DNA of 64,000 bases from Acinetobacter suaedae (lineage in GTDB: Bacteria > Pseudomonadota > Gammaproteobacteria > Pseudomonadales > Moraxellaceae). The position numbers and the translations under genes were made by a program. The stretch's first letter is position 1, and the number at the start of each line of letters is the position of its first letter. Positions 25,217-34,562 of the stretch are shown piece after piece. The notes beneath the pieces are model-generated. The model saw only the letters and a program-made list of their open reading frames with translations, ran no database searches and was not told the DNA's origin. The stretch is taken from the NCBI RefSeq assembly GCF_008630915.1, contig NZ_CP043909.1:1-64000 (forward strand), written 5' to 3'.

Positions 25217-25912
25217 TTAGAAGTGAATGTTGATTCCGATATAAGGTCCCTTGAAATCAAATTTAAGATCATTTTTCTTGTAGTCATCCAATTTAATATC
25301 TAAGATTCGATAGCCTGCTTTTAAGCCGACATCGACCAGCAGATTATCAATAAAGTTATATTGTAGCTCGGCTAGCGCATCGGTGATCTTGGTATCATTG
25401 AAGTTGCTATATAACAGTTCGCCTTTGGCACTGAGACCTGTAAATGGTAGCTTGACCCCAGCAGATCCATAGATCACAGGAACCGTTTTATCAATGTCAG
25501 TTTTGCTTGCAGATAAGGTTTTGACATGGCCATTTAAAGTGGTTGCACCTAAACCAACATCTGCATCGATGATATTGTCTAAGATCTCATAATATAAAAT
25601 AAAATCGGTATGATCGATATCAAGATCATAAATCGGTTGGCCCGCAACTTCTTTTTCAGTCTGTGATTTTAAATTTACATAGCGAATTTTAGCATTTGGT
25701 AGTAAAGGGATAGGGTGTTCAACTGCGATTGAGAGTTGAGCTGAACTTTTATTTTTCAAGTCTTGATCTTTTGCGGCAGTTTGTGCTGCCATGTTGGCTT
25801 TTCCATCATAAAACCAATAGCTTGCATCAGCTTTTACACCAATCACATCCGCTTGTGCTAGCCCACAAAGACTTGTCCCTAAAGCCAAGATTGATATTTT
25901 TAATTTTTTCAT
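25217..25912 (-). CDS. Outer membrane beta-barrel protein (TIGR04219 type)
   Basis: 231 residues with a Sec signal peptide (1-21, ending AQA). They are followed by alternating short beta strands and a C-terminal aromatic residue (GPYIGINIHF), the outer-membrane insertion signature recognised by the BAM complex. The sequence fits the TIGR04219 family of small barrels: DVIGVKADASYWFYDGK at the start and LPNAKIRYVNLKS inside. Function unknown. It has its own upstream region and shares a terminator with the SLC13 gene. Confidence 0.85.
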   Translation of the reverse strand: MKKLKISILALGTSLCGLAQADVIGVKADASYWFYDGKANMAAQTAAKDQDLKNKSSAQLSIAVEHPIPLLPNAKIRYVNLKSQTEKEVAGQPIYDLDIDHTDFILYYEILDNIIDADVGLGATTLNGHVKTLSASKTDIDKTVPVIYGSAGVKLPFTGLSAKGELLYSNFNDTKITDALAELQYNFIDNLLVDVGLKAGYRILDIKLDDYKKNDLKFDFKGPYIGINIHF

Positions 25913-26042
25913 CGTATTGTCCTAATTCATATCTAAAGCGTAATGAATTGTTGTGAATTCATCTGTGATTGGGCGCATCATATAGTGAACAAGGCAAAGA
26001 TACAGTAGTCTATTTTTAATTTTTTGCAAAGAGACAATAACA

Positions 26043-27491
26043 ATGACAGATTTAGAAAATGTGAAGGATTATCCACTGTACGTGGCGGGTAAAGCGATAA
26101 GTACAGGGCAGTGGCTAGAGGTTCAGAATAAATATCAGCAGACGGTTTTTGCTCGTGTTGCTGTGGCAGATGACAAAGTGCTAGAAAAAGCAATCGTAGC
26201 CTCAGTCAAAGCTGAAGTAGAGATGGCCGCATTAAAACCGTATCAAAAGCAAAAAATCTTACTGCATTGTGTGAAGCGATTTAATGAATTACGTGATGAA
26301 TTGACCGAAATTTTAATTGCTGAAGGCGGCAAACCACGCAATGCAGCGAGTGCAGAAGTCGAGCGTTTGATTAATACCTTTCAGTTGGCGGCAGATGCAG
26401 TCACTCAAATCGATGAAGGACGTGTGTTACCTTTGGCAGTTACGCCTGCAGCAGCACGCTATCGTGGTATGGTCAAGCAAGTACCGATTGGTGCTGTATC
26501 TCTCATTAGTCCGTTTAATTTTCCACTGAATTTGGTTGCACATAAGATTGCCCCTGCTATTGCTGCGGGTTGTCCATTCGTACTGAAACCTGCGAGTTTA
26601 ACGCCGATTAGTGCGTTGAAAATTGCCGAAGTACTAGCAGAGACGGACTTACCGAAAGGCGCTTGGTCTATATTGCCTTGTGAACGACAAGCAGCAGATA
26701 TTCTCGTGACTGATGACCGTTTTAAATTGCTGAGCTTTACAGGTTCTGATCAAGTCGGTTGGGATATGAAAGCACGTGCAGGTCGCAAGAAGGTAACTTT
26801 AGAGTTAGGAGGTAATGCTGCGGTACTCATCGATGCGGATACGGTGGTCGATGATGCTTTGATTGACCGTTTGATTGGTGCTGCATATGGGCATGCGGGG
26901 CAGATTTGTATTAGTGTGCAGCGTATCTTAATACATGCTGATATTTATGTTGAAGTGAAAAAGAAACTCTTGGCAAAGCTGAAAAAGATCAAAGCGGATG
27001 ATCCAACATTATCCACTACATTGGTGGGTCCAATGATCAAATCAGCGGAAGCAACGCGTCTCAAAAAGTGGATTGATAAGGCAGAAAAGAAAGGTGCAAA
27101 GTTACTGATCGGTGGAAATCTGCATGGTGTTTTACTGGAACCTACATTGCTGGAAAATGTTGATGCCAAGCTTGAGATTTATAAAGATGAAGCGTTTGGT
27201 CCCGTCGCAATTTTAGAAAAATTTAAAAACTTTGAGCAGGGCATTGCAACCATTAATCAGAGTCGTTTTGGGTTACAAGCAGGAGTATATACCCAAAGCC
27301 TAAATCATATGCTGTATGCATGGGATCATTTGCATGTGGGTGGGGTGATTATCAATGATGTTCCAACCTTTCGCGTTGACAATATGCCGTATGGTGGTGT
27401 GAAAGATTCTGGTTTGGGGCGTGAAGGGATTCATGCAGCAATTCGTGATATGCAGGAAGAACGCTTATTGGTGATTAAAGAGACATTATGA
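26043..27491 (+). CDS. Aldehyde dehydrogenase family protein
   Basis: 482-residue NAD(P)-dependent aldehyde dehydrogenase. The active site is clear: general base Glu near residue 254 in LELGGN and catalytic Cys near residue 289 in GHAGQICISVQR. The cofactor-site SFTGSDQVGWDM and the SPFNFPLN oxyanion-region motif are also present. The C-terminal YGGVKDSGLGREG is typical. The substrate is not deducible. The gene overlaps the next one (ATGA), so the two are probably translationally coupled, an unusual partner for a dehydrogenase. Confidence 0.93.
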   Translation: MTDLENVKDYPLYVAGKAISTGQWLEVQNKYQQTVFARVAVADDKVLEKAIVASVKAEVEMAALKPYQKQKILLHCVKRFNELRDELTEILIAEGGKPRNAASAEVERLINTFQLAADAVTQIDEGRVLPLAVTPAAARYRGMVKQVPIGAVSLISPFNFPLNLVAHKIAPAIAAGCPFVLKPASLTPISALKIAEVLAETDLPKGAWSILPCERQAADILVTDDRFKLLSFTGSDQVGWDMKARAGRKKVTLELGGNAAVLIDADTVVDDALIDRLIGAAYGHAGQICISVQRILIHADIYVEVKKKLLAKLKKIKADDPTLSTTLVGPMIKSAEATRLKKWIDKAEKKGAKLLIGGNLHGVLLEPTLLENVDAKLEIYKDEAFGPVAILEKFKNFEQGIATINQSRFGLQAGVYTQSLNHMLYAWDHLHVGGVIINDVPTFRVDNMPYGGVKDSGLGREGIHAAIRDMQEERLLVIKETL

Positions 27492-28060
27492 TGAGATGGG
27501 GGAAATCAATTTTATTAGCAGTTTGTTTTGCATGGACGATGTCTGTATCGGCATTTTCTTCACAACAGCTGGTAACCGATGCCAGAAAGCAAATCGGTGT
27601 GACCAAATATTATGATCCTGCTTACACACGTTTAGCGTACCCGATGGGAGATGTTCCGTTGATTAAAGGCGTATGTACAGATGTGGTCGTACGGGCACTT
27701 CGCCAGCAAGGCATCGATTTACAACAAGGGATCCATGAGGACATGCGTAAGCATTTCAGCCTGTATCCAAATAAATGGGGACTCAAAGCACCTGATAAAA
27801 ATATCGATCATCGGCGAGTGCCCAACATTGCGACCTATTTCCAGCGAAAAGGTTATCGAGTCACTGACCAACAATATCGTGCTGGAGATATTGTCACGTG
27901 GGATTTAGGAAAAGGGTTGGTACACATCGGTATTGTTTCGGATAAAAAAAGCTTTCTGCAGAAAACACCGTTAATTTTGCATAACATCGGTCGTGGTACA
28001 GAAGAATCCGATATTTTATTTCAGTATAAGATCACAGGGCATTATCGAATCAAAAACTAA
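27488..28060 (+). CDS. DUF1287 family secreted protein (NlpC/P60-like)
   Basis: 190 residues with a signal peptide (about 1-22, ending VSA). It matches DUF1287, whose fold resembles NlpC/P60 cysteine peptidases. A candidate catalytic Cys lies in GVCTDVVVRALR, and candidate His residues lie in LVHIGIVSD and ILHNIGRG. YRAGDIVTWDLG precedes the His motif as in that family. It is predicted to be periplasmic, possibly acting on the cell wall, but this is not shown. The start overlaps the aldehyde dehydrogenase stop by 4 bases. A second ATG at 27491 is equally possible. Confidence 0.85.
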   Translation: MMRWGKSILLAVCFAWTMSVSAFSSQQLVTDARKQIGVTKYYDPAYTRLAYPMGDVPLIKGVCTDVVVRALRQQGIDLQQGIHEDMRKHFSLYPNKWGLKAPDKNIDHRRVPNIATYFQRKGYRVTDQQYRAGDIVTWDLGKGLVHIGIVSDKKSFLQKTPLILHNIGRGTEESDILFQYKITGHYRIKN

Positions 28061-28428
28061 ATGCTTGTATATCAGGATCAACAGGCTTAATTTTTGGAGC
28101 AATTGATAAATTTAAACGGCACCTCCTCGATTGAGTTGAAAAATAATCAATTGTGTTGGAATTAGCGATGAACGGCAGATTTTTTTTGCAGAATTTACAG
28201 TAAAAATAAATAAAAAAGGGTATTGTTCAATCATCAACGGGCAAAAATTAGCGAAATTTTTTAAGGAAAGATTTTCTAATTTTTGCTGGTTTGGATATAA
28301 GAAAATAAAACTCAAAAGGTTTTTTCTAGTTCAAACAATAATAGGATTTGCATTGGTACTTTTTTTGCTAGCAGTACAACAAACAGATAACAGCAGCATC
28401 AAAAGTTGCCTTAGGATTAGGTTATTTT
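28061..28428. other. Intergenic region upstream of the NSS transporter gene, structured
   Basis: 368 bp with no credible gene. It contains two notable inverted repeats: CAATTGAT (28100-28107) with ATCAATTG (28146-28153), and GCAAAAATTAG (28241-28251) with CTAATTTTTGC (28276-28286). It presumably holds the promoter and leader of the transporter gene. No known riboswitch class was recognised. Confidence 0.5.
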
Positions 28429-29907
28429 ATGACAGATACTCGTGAGCACTGGTCGGCACGATCAGGTTTTATTATTGCCGCAATCGGTTCGGCGATCGGA
28501 TTAGGAAACATTTGGCGCTTCCCTTATGTTGCATATGAGAACGGCGGTGGTGCGTTCTTAATTCCTTATTTGGTTGCGTTGTTAACGGCAGGTTTACCGT
28601 TATTATTTTTAGACTATGCTGTGGGACACCGTAGTAACGGTGCGCCACCAAAAGCGTATCAACAACTCAGCAAGCCAGCAGAACCTTTAGGATGGTGGCA
28701 AGCTTGTGTATGTATCGTGATTGCCTTGTATTACGCCAGTGTATTGACGTGGGCAGGCAGTTATATTTATTTCTCTTTTGGTCAAAGTTGGGGCACAGAC
28801 CCAGAAAGCTTTTTCTTTAGTAACTTTTTAGCCACTTCACAATCCTCTGGCTTTGATATGACCTTTATCAGTCATTTGTTTTGGCCGTTGATCGCGGTGT
28901 GGGCTTTAGTACTATTCATCTTGTATGGTGGTGTGCGAAAAGGGGTTGAACTTGCAAACCGTATTTTCATGCCGATCTTATTGGTACTGTTTGGTATTTT
29001 AGTCATTCAGGCTTTACGTTTGCCTGGTGCGGTAGATGGTTTGAATGCCTTCTTCACCCCAAACTGGGAAGCGATGAAGAACTATAAAGTTTGGTTGGCT
29101 GCTTATGGTCATATCTTCTTTTCCTTGTCGATTGGATTTGGGATCATGGTGACCTATGCCTCTTATCTGAAGCCAAAAACCAATTTAACTGGCTCAGGCT
29201 TAGTGATCGGTTTTGCCAACTCATCGTTTGAAATCTTAGCGGGTATTGGTGTCTTCGCGGCTTTAGGCTTTATGGCACACGCAGCAGGGACTAGCGTTCA
29301 GGATGTTGTGAGTGGTGGGATTGGCTTAGCATTTATTGCATTTCCAAAGATTATTTCAAGCTTGGGTGCAGGGGCTGAGTTGTTTGGTATCTTGTTCTTT
29401 GCCTCGCTGTTTGTAGCGGGCGTATCCTCGATGGTGAGTATCTTACAGGTGCCGATTTCTGCGATGCAGGACAAGTTGAGTTGGAGTCGTGCAAAAGCCG
29501 TTACGATCATTGGTGGTGGTACAGGTGCTGTTTCGATCTTCTTATTCTCAAGTGCCAATGCGATTAAGCTTGTCGATATTATTGATCACTTTATCAATAA
29601 CTTGGGTATTGTTTCTGGTGCATTAGTGTCAATCATCATGGTGTCATGGTTCAAGCGCTCATTGATGAAACAATTGGAGCAGCATGTTAATCGTGTTTCA
29701 ACGGTGCAACTGGGCCCAGTTTGGGAACTGACGTTAACCATCGTGACTCCTGTTGTTTTGATTTCAACACTGGGTCTTGCATTAAGTGCTTTATTGCAAA
29801 AAGGTTATGGTGATTATGCAATGAGCTTACAGCTTTGGTTTGGGTGGGGTTGTATCTTGTTCTGTGCAATCGGTGCGCTGTTTATGAGCAGCTTAAAGAA
29901 TCGCTAG
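28429..29907 (+). CDS. Sodium-dependent transporter, NSS/SNF family
   Basis: 492-residue LeuT-fold symporter importing amino acids or amines with sodium. TM1 shows the sodium-site signature GSAIGLGNIWRFPYVAYENGG, and TM6 and TM8 are present (GYGHIFFSLSIGFGIM-like and LFASLFVAGVSSMVS-like segments). About 11-12 hydrophobic spans. A 38-codon gene 9 bp downstream encodes a MetS-type small subunit. Bacterial NSS systems with such a partner (MetPS) import methionine or alanine, so a similar substrate is likely here by inference. Confidence 0.92.
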   Translation: MTDTREHWSARSGFIIAAIGSAIGLGNIWRFPYVAYENGGGAFLIPYLVALLTAGLPLLFLDYAVGHRSNGAPPKAYQQLSKPAEPLGWWQACVCIVIALYYASVLTWAGSYIYFSFGQSWGTDPESFFFSNFLATSQSSGFDMTFISHLFWPLIAVWALVLFILYGGVRKGVELANRIFMPILLVLFGILVIQALRLPGAVDGLNAFFTPNWEAMKNYKVWLAAYGHIFFSLSIGFGIMVTYASYLKPKTNLTGSGLVIGFANSSFEILAGIGVFAALGFMAHAAGTSVQDVVSGGIGLAFIAFPKIISSLGAGAELFGILFFASLFVAGVSSMVSILQVPISAMQDKLSWSRAKAVTIIGGGTGAVSIFLFSSANAIKLVDIIDHFINNLGIVSGALVSIIMVSWFKRSLMKQLEQHVNRVSTVQLGPVWELTLTIVTPVVLISTLGLALSALLQKGYGDYAMSLQLWFGWGCILFCAIGALFMSSLKNR

Positions 29908-29916
29908 GAGATTAGG

Positions 29917-30033
29917 ATGAATAGTTCAGCTTTAATCATGATGATCGTTGCAATCACATTATTGTGGGGCGGATTAGCGCTCTCGATTATACATCTAATG
30001 CGTCATCCTGAACAAAAGGATGATAGCGTATAA
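29917..30033 (+). CDS. MetS-type small subunit of the NSS transporter
   Basis: 38-residue protein with one membrane span (residues about 5-26, MMIVAITLLWGGLALSII) and a charged C-terminal tail (MRHPEQKDD). A good ribosome site (TAGGAG/TTAGG) lies just upstream, 9 bp after the transporter stop. Size, single-span topology and position match the methionine/alanine import NSS small-subunit family. It is easily missed because of its length. Confidence 0.85.
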   Translation: MNSSALIMMIVAITLLWGGLALSIIHLMRHPEQKDDSV

Positions 30034-30054
30034 ATCATGCGTTGTTCATAATTC

Positions 30055-30086
30055 AGAAAGCCATACATCAATGTATGGCTTTCTTG
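30055..30086. terminator. Terminator between the NSS unit and rsmB
   Basis: Stem AGAAAGCCATACAT / ATGTATGGCTTTCT with a minimal loop, flanked by T-rich sequence. It lies between convergent genes and can serve both. Confidence 0.8.
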
Positions 30087-30092
30087 TTTGTG

Positions 30093-31400
30093 TTAGGCAA
30101 TCTTCTGGATACGACAATAATAAAAACCATCACCTGATTGATCAGAAGGTAAAAGCTGACGACCATGTATTTGCTCAATGCCCCAATCCGCAGCGATTTT
30201 AATCTCTTTGGCATTTGGATGTTCAGCAAAGAATTTGATCATCTGCTGTTCATTTTCGGCTTTTAAAATCGAGCAGGTGATGTAGAGCAGTGTGCCGCCG
30301 ACTTTAAGCTGTTGCCACATCTGTTGCAAAATTTGTTGTTGTAACGCAACCGTTTGTGCAATGTCAGTAGATTGTCTGAGTAGGCGAATGTCTGGATGAC
30401 GACGAATGACACCTGTTGCAGAACATGGCGCATCCAGCACGATGCAATCGACAGGTTCTTGCGCCTGCCACGTGGTGGCATCGGCAACTAAAATCTCAAC
30501 ATTATCTAGATTTAAAGCCAAGCGCTCTAGGTTCTCACCAATACGAACAATACGTTTAGGGTCTTGGTCGATCGCAATCAGCTTTTTAGGATTAAACCGT
30601 TCTAGAATATGTGCGGTTTTACCCCCTGGCGCAGCACACGCATCGACCACAACTTTGCCATCTAAATCGGGTAACAGGGTGGCACATAACTGTGCATGTT
30701 CATCCTGAACTGAAAATCCGCCTGCTTCGAAACCTGGTAAAAGCGTTATATTGCCAGTTTGCCTAAGAACAATACCGACATCAGAAAATTCGCATTCACG
30801 AGCATCGATTTGCTCTTCATCCAAAATATCTAGATATTCGTCACGACTGACTTGGCGTTCATTGACGCGCAGGGTGAGTGGCGCGACTTGTTTTAAAGCT
30901 TGGCAGAGTGGCCCTACTTGCTCAGGCCAATCTTTTTTGAGTCGTTTGAATAACCAACTTGGTAAACCATGCGTATTATTCAAAGCTGTTTCAAATTCAG
31001 CTGTTTCACGTGAAACACGGCGCAGAATCGCATTGACCAAACCACTCATTGGCTCGAAACCGAGTTGCTTAGCAGCATTTACCGTTTCTGAAATTGCAGC
31101 ATGTACAGGAATACGTGTACATAAAATTTGATATAAACCAAGATATAAACAACTTTCTAGGGCTTCATTGTCTAACGGTTTTGTGAGCAATGGTAAGGTA
31201 ATGGCTTTTAAAGAATACCATTGGCGTAAACAACCTAAAGTAAGCTCGTGATATAAACCTCGGTCACGTTCAGACACCATATTGATATGTTGATTCAAAA
31301 CGGAAGACAAAGATTGCCCATTTTGAACAGCCAAAAGTGTTTTGATCACCTGCGCACGCAGATTCAAATTTTTTGCAGATGATTGATTTGATGGGTTCAT
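30093..31400 (-). CDS. rsmB: 16S rRNA m5C967 methyltransferase RsmB
   Basis: 435-residue SAM-dependent enzyme that methylates C967 of 16S rRNA. The N-terminal NusB-like RNA-binding domain (about 1-140) is followed by a Rossmann methyltransferase domain with VDACAAPGGKTAHILE (SAM site). It has two catalytic-type cysteines, in DAPCSATG and in YITCSILKAEN. It overlaps the upstream fmt gene by 4 bases, and this fmt-rsmB pairing is common in gammaproteobacteria. Confidence 0.96.
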   Translation of the reverse strand: MNPSNQSSAKNLNLRAQVIKTLLAVQNGQSLSSVLNQHINMVSERDRGLYHELTLGCLRQWYSLKAITLPLLTKPLDNEALESCLYLGLYQILCTRIPVHAAISETVNAAKQLGFEPMSGLVNAILRRVSRETAEFETALNNTHGLPSWLFKRLKKDWPEQVGPLCQALKQVAPLTLRVNERQVSRDEYLDILDEEQIDARECEFSDVGIVLRQTGNITLLPGFEAGGFSVQDEHAQLCATLLPDLDGKVVVDACAAPGGKTAHILERFNPKKLIAIDQDPKRIVRIGENLERLALNLDNVEILVADATTWQAQEPVDCIVLDAPCSATGVIRRHPDIRLLRQSTDIAQTVALQQQILQQMWQQLKVGGTLLYITCSILKAENEQQMIKFFAEHPNAKEIKIAADWGIEQIHGRQLLPSDQSGDGFYYCRIQKIA

Positions 31401-32359
31401 GGGAGAATTTGTCCAATATTCAATTTTTGTGTTTGGGCAATTTGTACAGGATTAAGTGCTTTACCCCCTGACCATTGTAAACTGGTTAAGCACACTACAC
31501 TGTTTTCACCGCAAGCGACATGTACACCTTGTTTATCAATCGCCAAGATTTCACCGATTTGTGCATCTGCTTTGCTATGTTGAGAGAGCATTGATCCCCA
31601 AACACGTAAGGCATTATTTTCATCCAGTTGGATAAAAGCCACAGGCCAAGGATTGAATGCACGAATATTGCGGTCGATTTGGAGTGCGGTTTGTGTCCAG
31701 TCGATGCGTGCTTCTGTTTTGACTAATTTGTGTGCGTAAACAGTGTGTGTTTCATCTTGCACTTCACGTTTGGCAATGAAGTCCTGTAGGCTTTGTTCTG
31801 ATTCAAGCACGGTACAAATCGCTTCAGCACCTTGCGTTGCCAGTTTGTCATGCAATGTTGCAGATGTATCTGCTGCAGTGATTGGGCAATAGGTTTTATA
31901 CATCATATCGCCAGTGTCCAAGCCTGCTGCCATTTGCATGATGGTAATCCCTGTTTCATCGTCACCAGTGGCAATGGCACGTTGAATCGGTGCAGCACCA
32001 CGCCAACGAGGTAACAGAGAGCCGTGAATATTTAAGCAACCGTATTTGGGTGTATCTAATACGGTTTGTGGCAAGATTAAACCGTAAGCAGCGACCACCA
32101 TGACATCCGCGCCTAACGCTGCCAACTCTTGTTGTGCCGCTAAACCTTCTTCAGTCGATGCTTTAAAATGCAGGGGTTGAAAAACAGGTAAGCCATGTTC
32201 AAGTGCGAGTTGCTTTACAGGAGAGGGTGTTAGTTTTTGCCCACGTCCTGATTTACGATCAGGCTGAGTATAAACCGCAATAATCTGGTGTGATGTTTTT
32301 AATAATGCCGCTAATGCGGTTGCCGCAAATTCAGGCGTACCAGCAAAAATGATTTTCAC
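31397..32359 (-). CDS. fmt: Methionyl-tRNA formyltransferase
   Basis: Formylates initiator Met-tRNA using 10-formyl-THF. The 320-residue protein starts with MKIIFAGTPEFAA and contains the catalytic Asn-His-Asp set in NIHGSLLPRWRGAAPIQ and GLDTGDMM. It has a C-terminal OB-like tRNA-binding domain (VACGENSVVCLTSLQ). First gene of the fmt-rsmB unit. Its stop overlaps the rsmB start, so they are probably translationally coupled. def is not in this window. Confidence 0.96.
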   Translation of the reverse strand: MKIIFAGTPEFAATALAALLKTSHQIIAVYTQPDRKSGRGQKLTPSPVKQLALEHGLPVFQPLHFKASTEEGLAAQQELAALGADVMVVAAYGLILPQTVLDTPKYGCLNIHGSLLPRWRGAAPIQRAIATGDDETGITIMQMAAGLDTGDMMYKTYCPITAADTSATLHDKLATQGAEAICTVLESEQSLQDFIAKREVQDETHTVYAHKLVKTEARIDWTQTALQIDRNIRAFNPWPVAFIQLDENNALRVWGSMLSQHSKADAQIGEILAIDKQGVHVACGENSVVCLTSLQWSGGKALNPVQIAQTQKLNIGQILP

Positions 32360-32571
32360 GAAGATAATCCAAAGAAAACTTACCGCAAATTATAAGCCAA
32401 AAAGCCCATAGCCCCTAATTGAGTGGAATGAATTGCTTTTGAGCAAAAAAAGATAGGTTCTGTGGTCATCAGTTAAGCGATAACTTGTAGTATGATGGGT
32501 TTAGCTCAGTATCATTTCGCCAGAGAAGAATGTCCCATTCATCTCGAGCACAAACTTGTTGGGAATACAAA

Positions 32572-34401
32572 ATGCCTGATTATCGTTCGAAAACATCAAC
32601 ACATGGAAGAAATATGGCTGGCGCGCGCGGTTTATGGCGTGCGACAGGTATGAAAGATGAAGATTTTGGCAAACCAATTATTGCGGTGGTCAACTCATTT
32701 ACCCAATTTGTTCCAGGGCACGTGCATCTTAAAGATCTAGGGCAACTGGTTGCACGAGAAATTGAAGCATCGGGTGGTGTTGCAAAAGAATTTAACACCA
32801 TTGCTGTTGATGATGGCATTGCGATGGGTCATGACGGCATGTTGTATTCATTGCCTTCGCGTGATTTGATCGCGGACTCAGTGGAATACATGGTCAATGC
32901 ACACTGTGCCGATGCAATGGTATGTATCTCGAACTGTGACAAGATCACACCGGGCATGTTGATGGCAGCGATGCGTTTGAACATTCCAGTGGTGTTCGTA
33001 TCTGGCGGCCCAATGGAAGCGGGTAAAGTTAAATTCCGTGGCGATGAGAAGGCGATTGACCTTGTCGATGCGATGGTAGTTGCGGCAGACGAAAGCTATA
33101 CCGATGAAGAAGTCGCAGCGTTCGAACGCTCTGCATGTCCAACCTGTGGTTCATGCTCAGGTATGTTTACCGCGAACTCAATGAACTGTTTAACAGAAGC
33201 ATTAGGTTTATCGCTTCCAGGTAATGGTTCCATCGTGGCAACCCACGCCAATCGTGAAAAATTGTTCTTGAAAGCAGGTCGCCTAGTGGTTGAACTGGCG
33301 AAACGTTATTATGAACAGAATGATGACAGCATTTTGCCACGTTCGATTGCAACCAAAGCTGCGTTTGAAAATGCGATGACGCTTGATATTGCAATGGGTG
33401 GATCAACCAATACGGTATTACATTTACTTGCTGCTGCACACGAAGCAGAAGTGGATTTCACCATGGATGATATCGACCGTTTATCTCGTCAGGTACCTGT
33501 ATTATCTAAAGTTGCCCCTGCAAAATCAGATGTGCATATGGAAGATGTGCACCGTGCAGGTGGCATCATGGCGATCTTAGGTGAGCTTGATCGTGCCAAT
33601 TTATTGAATACCTCATGCCCAACTGTACATGAAAAAACCCTCAAAGATGCTTTAGACAAATGGGATATTATTCGCACTGAAGATGCGGATGTATATGAGT
33701 TCTACCGCTCTTCACCGGGTGGCATTCCAACGCAAGTAGCATTCTCGCAAAACCGTTATTATTCAACACTTGATGGTGACCGTGAAAAAGGTGTGATTCG
33801 TAATGCAGAACACGCCTTCTCTAAAGATGGTGGCTTGGCAGTGCTTTACGGCAACATTGCGTTAGATGGGTGTATCGTAAAAACTGCAGGTGTGGATGAA
33901 TCAATCCTCAAATTCACAGGCACAGCACGTGTTTTTGAAAGCCAAGATTCCGCTGTGGAAGCGATTTTGGATCATAAAATCGTGGCAGGTGATATTGTTG
34001 TGATTCGCTACGAAGGCCCACGTGGTGGACCGGGTATGCAAGAAATGTTGTATCCGACCAGTTACTTGAAGTCGAAAGGCTTAGGTAAGGATTGTGCCTT
34101 GATTACCGATGGCCGTTTCTCAGGTGGTTCTTCAGGTTTGTCAATTGGTCACGTATCACCAGAAGCGGCTGAAGGTGGTGCAATTGGTTTGGTTGAAGAT
34201 GGCGATACTATTCAAATCGATATTCCAAACCGTACCATTCACCTCGATGTTGATGATGCAACCATGGCGCATCGTCGTACCGTTCAAGAGGCAAAAGGTT
34301 GGCATCCTGCCGAAGAACGTAAACGTAAAGTTTCTAAGTCATTGAAGATTTACGCGTTGCATTCAACTAGTGCAGCCAAAGGTGCAGTACGAGTTTTGTA
34401 A
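32572..34401 (+). CDS. ilvD: Dihydroxy-acid dehydratase
   Basis: Fe-S enzyme of isoleucine and valine synthesis that dehydrates dihydroxy acids to 2-keto acids. The 609-residue protein carries the cluster-ligand cysteines in [12 protein letters not shown] and [16 protein letters not shown], plus the GRFSGG and [13 protein letters not shown] motifs. I use the ATG at 32572 ([14 protein letters not shown], the family start) with GGGA 8 nt upstream, not the 14-codon longer frame from 32530. It stands alone, not in an ilv operon, and has a strong terminator. Confidence 0.97.
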   Translation: MPDYRSKTSTHGRNMAGARGLWRATGMKDEDFGKPIIAVVNSFTQFVPGHVHLKDLGQLVAREIEASGGVAKEFNTIAVDDGIAMGHDGMLYSLPSRDLIADSVEYMVNAHCADAMVCISNCDKITPGMLMAAMRLNIPVVFVSGGPMEAGKVKFRGDEKAIDLVDAMVVAADESYTDEEVAAFERSACPTCGSCSGMFTANSMNCLTEALGLSLPGNGSIVATHANREKLFLKAGRLVVELAKRYYEQNDDSILPRSIATKAAFENAMTLDIAMGGSTNTVLHLLAAAHEAEVDFTMDDIDRLSRQVPVLSKVAPAKSDVHMEDVHRAGGIMAILGELDRANLLNTSCPTVHEKTLKDALDKWDIIRTEDADVYEFYRSSPGGIPTQVAFSQNRYYSTLDGDREKGVIRNAEHAFSKDGGLAVLYGNIALDGCIVKTAGVDESILKFTGTARVFESQDSAVEAILDHKIVAGDIVVIRYEGPRGGPGMQEMLYPTSYLKSKGLGKDCALITDGRFSGGSSGLSIGHVSPEAAEGGAIGLVEDGDTIQIDIPNRTIHLDVDDATMAHRRTVQEAKGWHPAEERKRKVSKSLKIYALHSTSAAKGAVRVL

Positions 34402-34409
34402 GCCAACTC

Positions 34410-34460
34410 AGTCCCTCTTACTTGCGATGCTATAATCGCATCTCAGGGGGACTTTTTTTT
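34410..34460 (+). terminator. Terminator after ilvD
   Basis: Two-part hairpin: outer AGTCCCTC / GGGGGACT and inner TGCGAT / ATCGCA, followed by eight T residues. Clear intrinsic terminator. Confidence 0.9.
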
Positions 34461-34562
34461 CATTTTATAAGATACTGAATAGCCTTATTTACTCACTTGT
34501 TTGATTGCAAGTCTGAGTACAACCTACCCATCATCTATTTGAGACCATTAGAGGCGATCGAC

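Noticed and set aside
28112..28315. 67-residue minus-strand frame upstream of the NSS transporter gene
   Set aside because: No ribosome site and low-complexity composition. It spans the inverted repeats of the leader.
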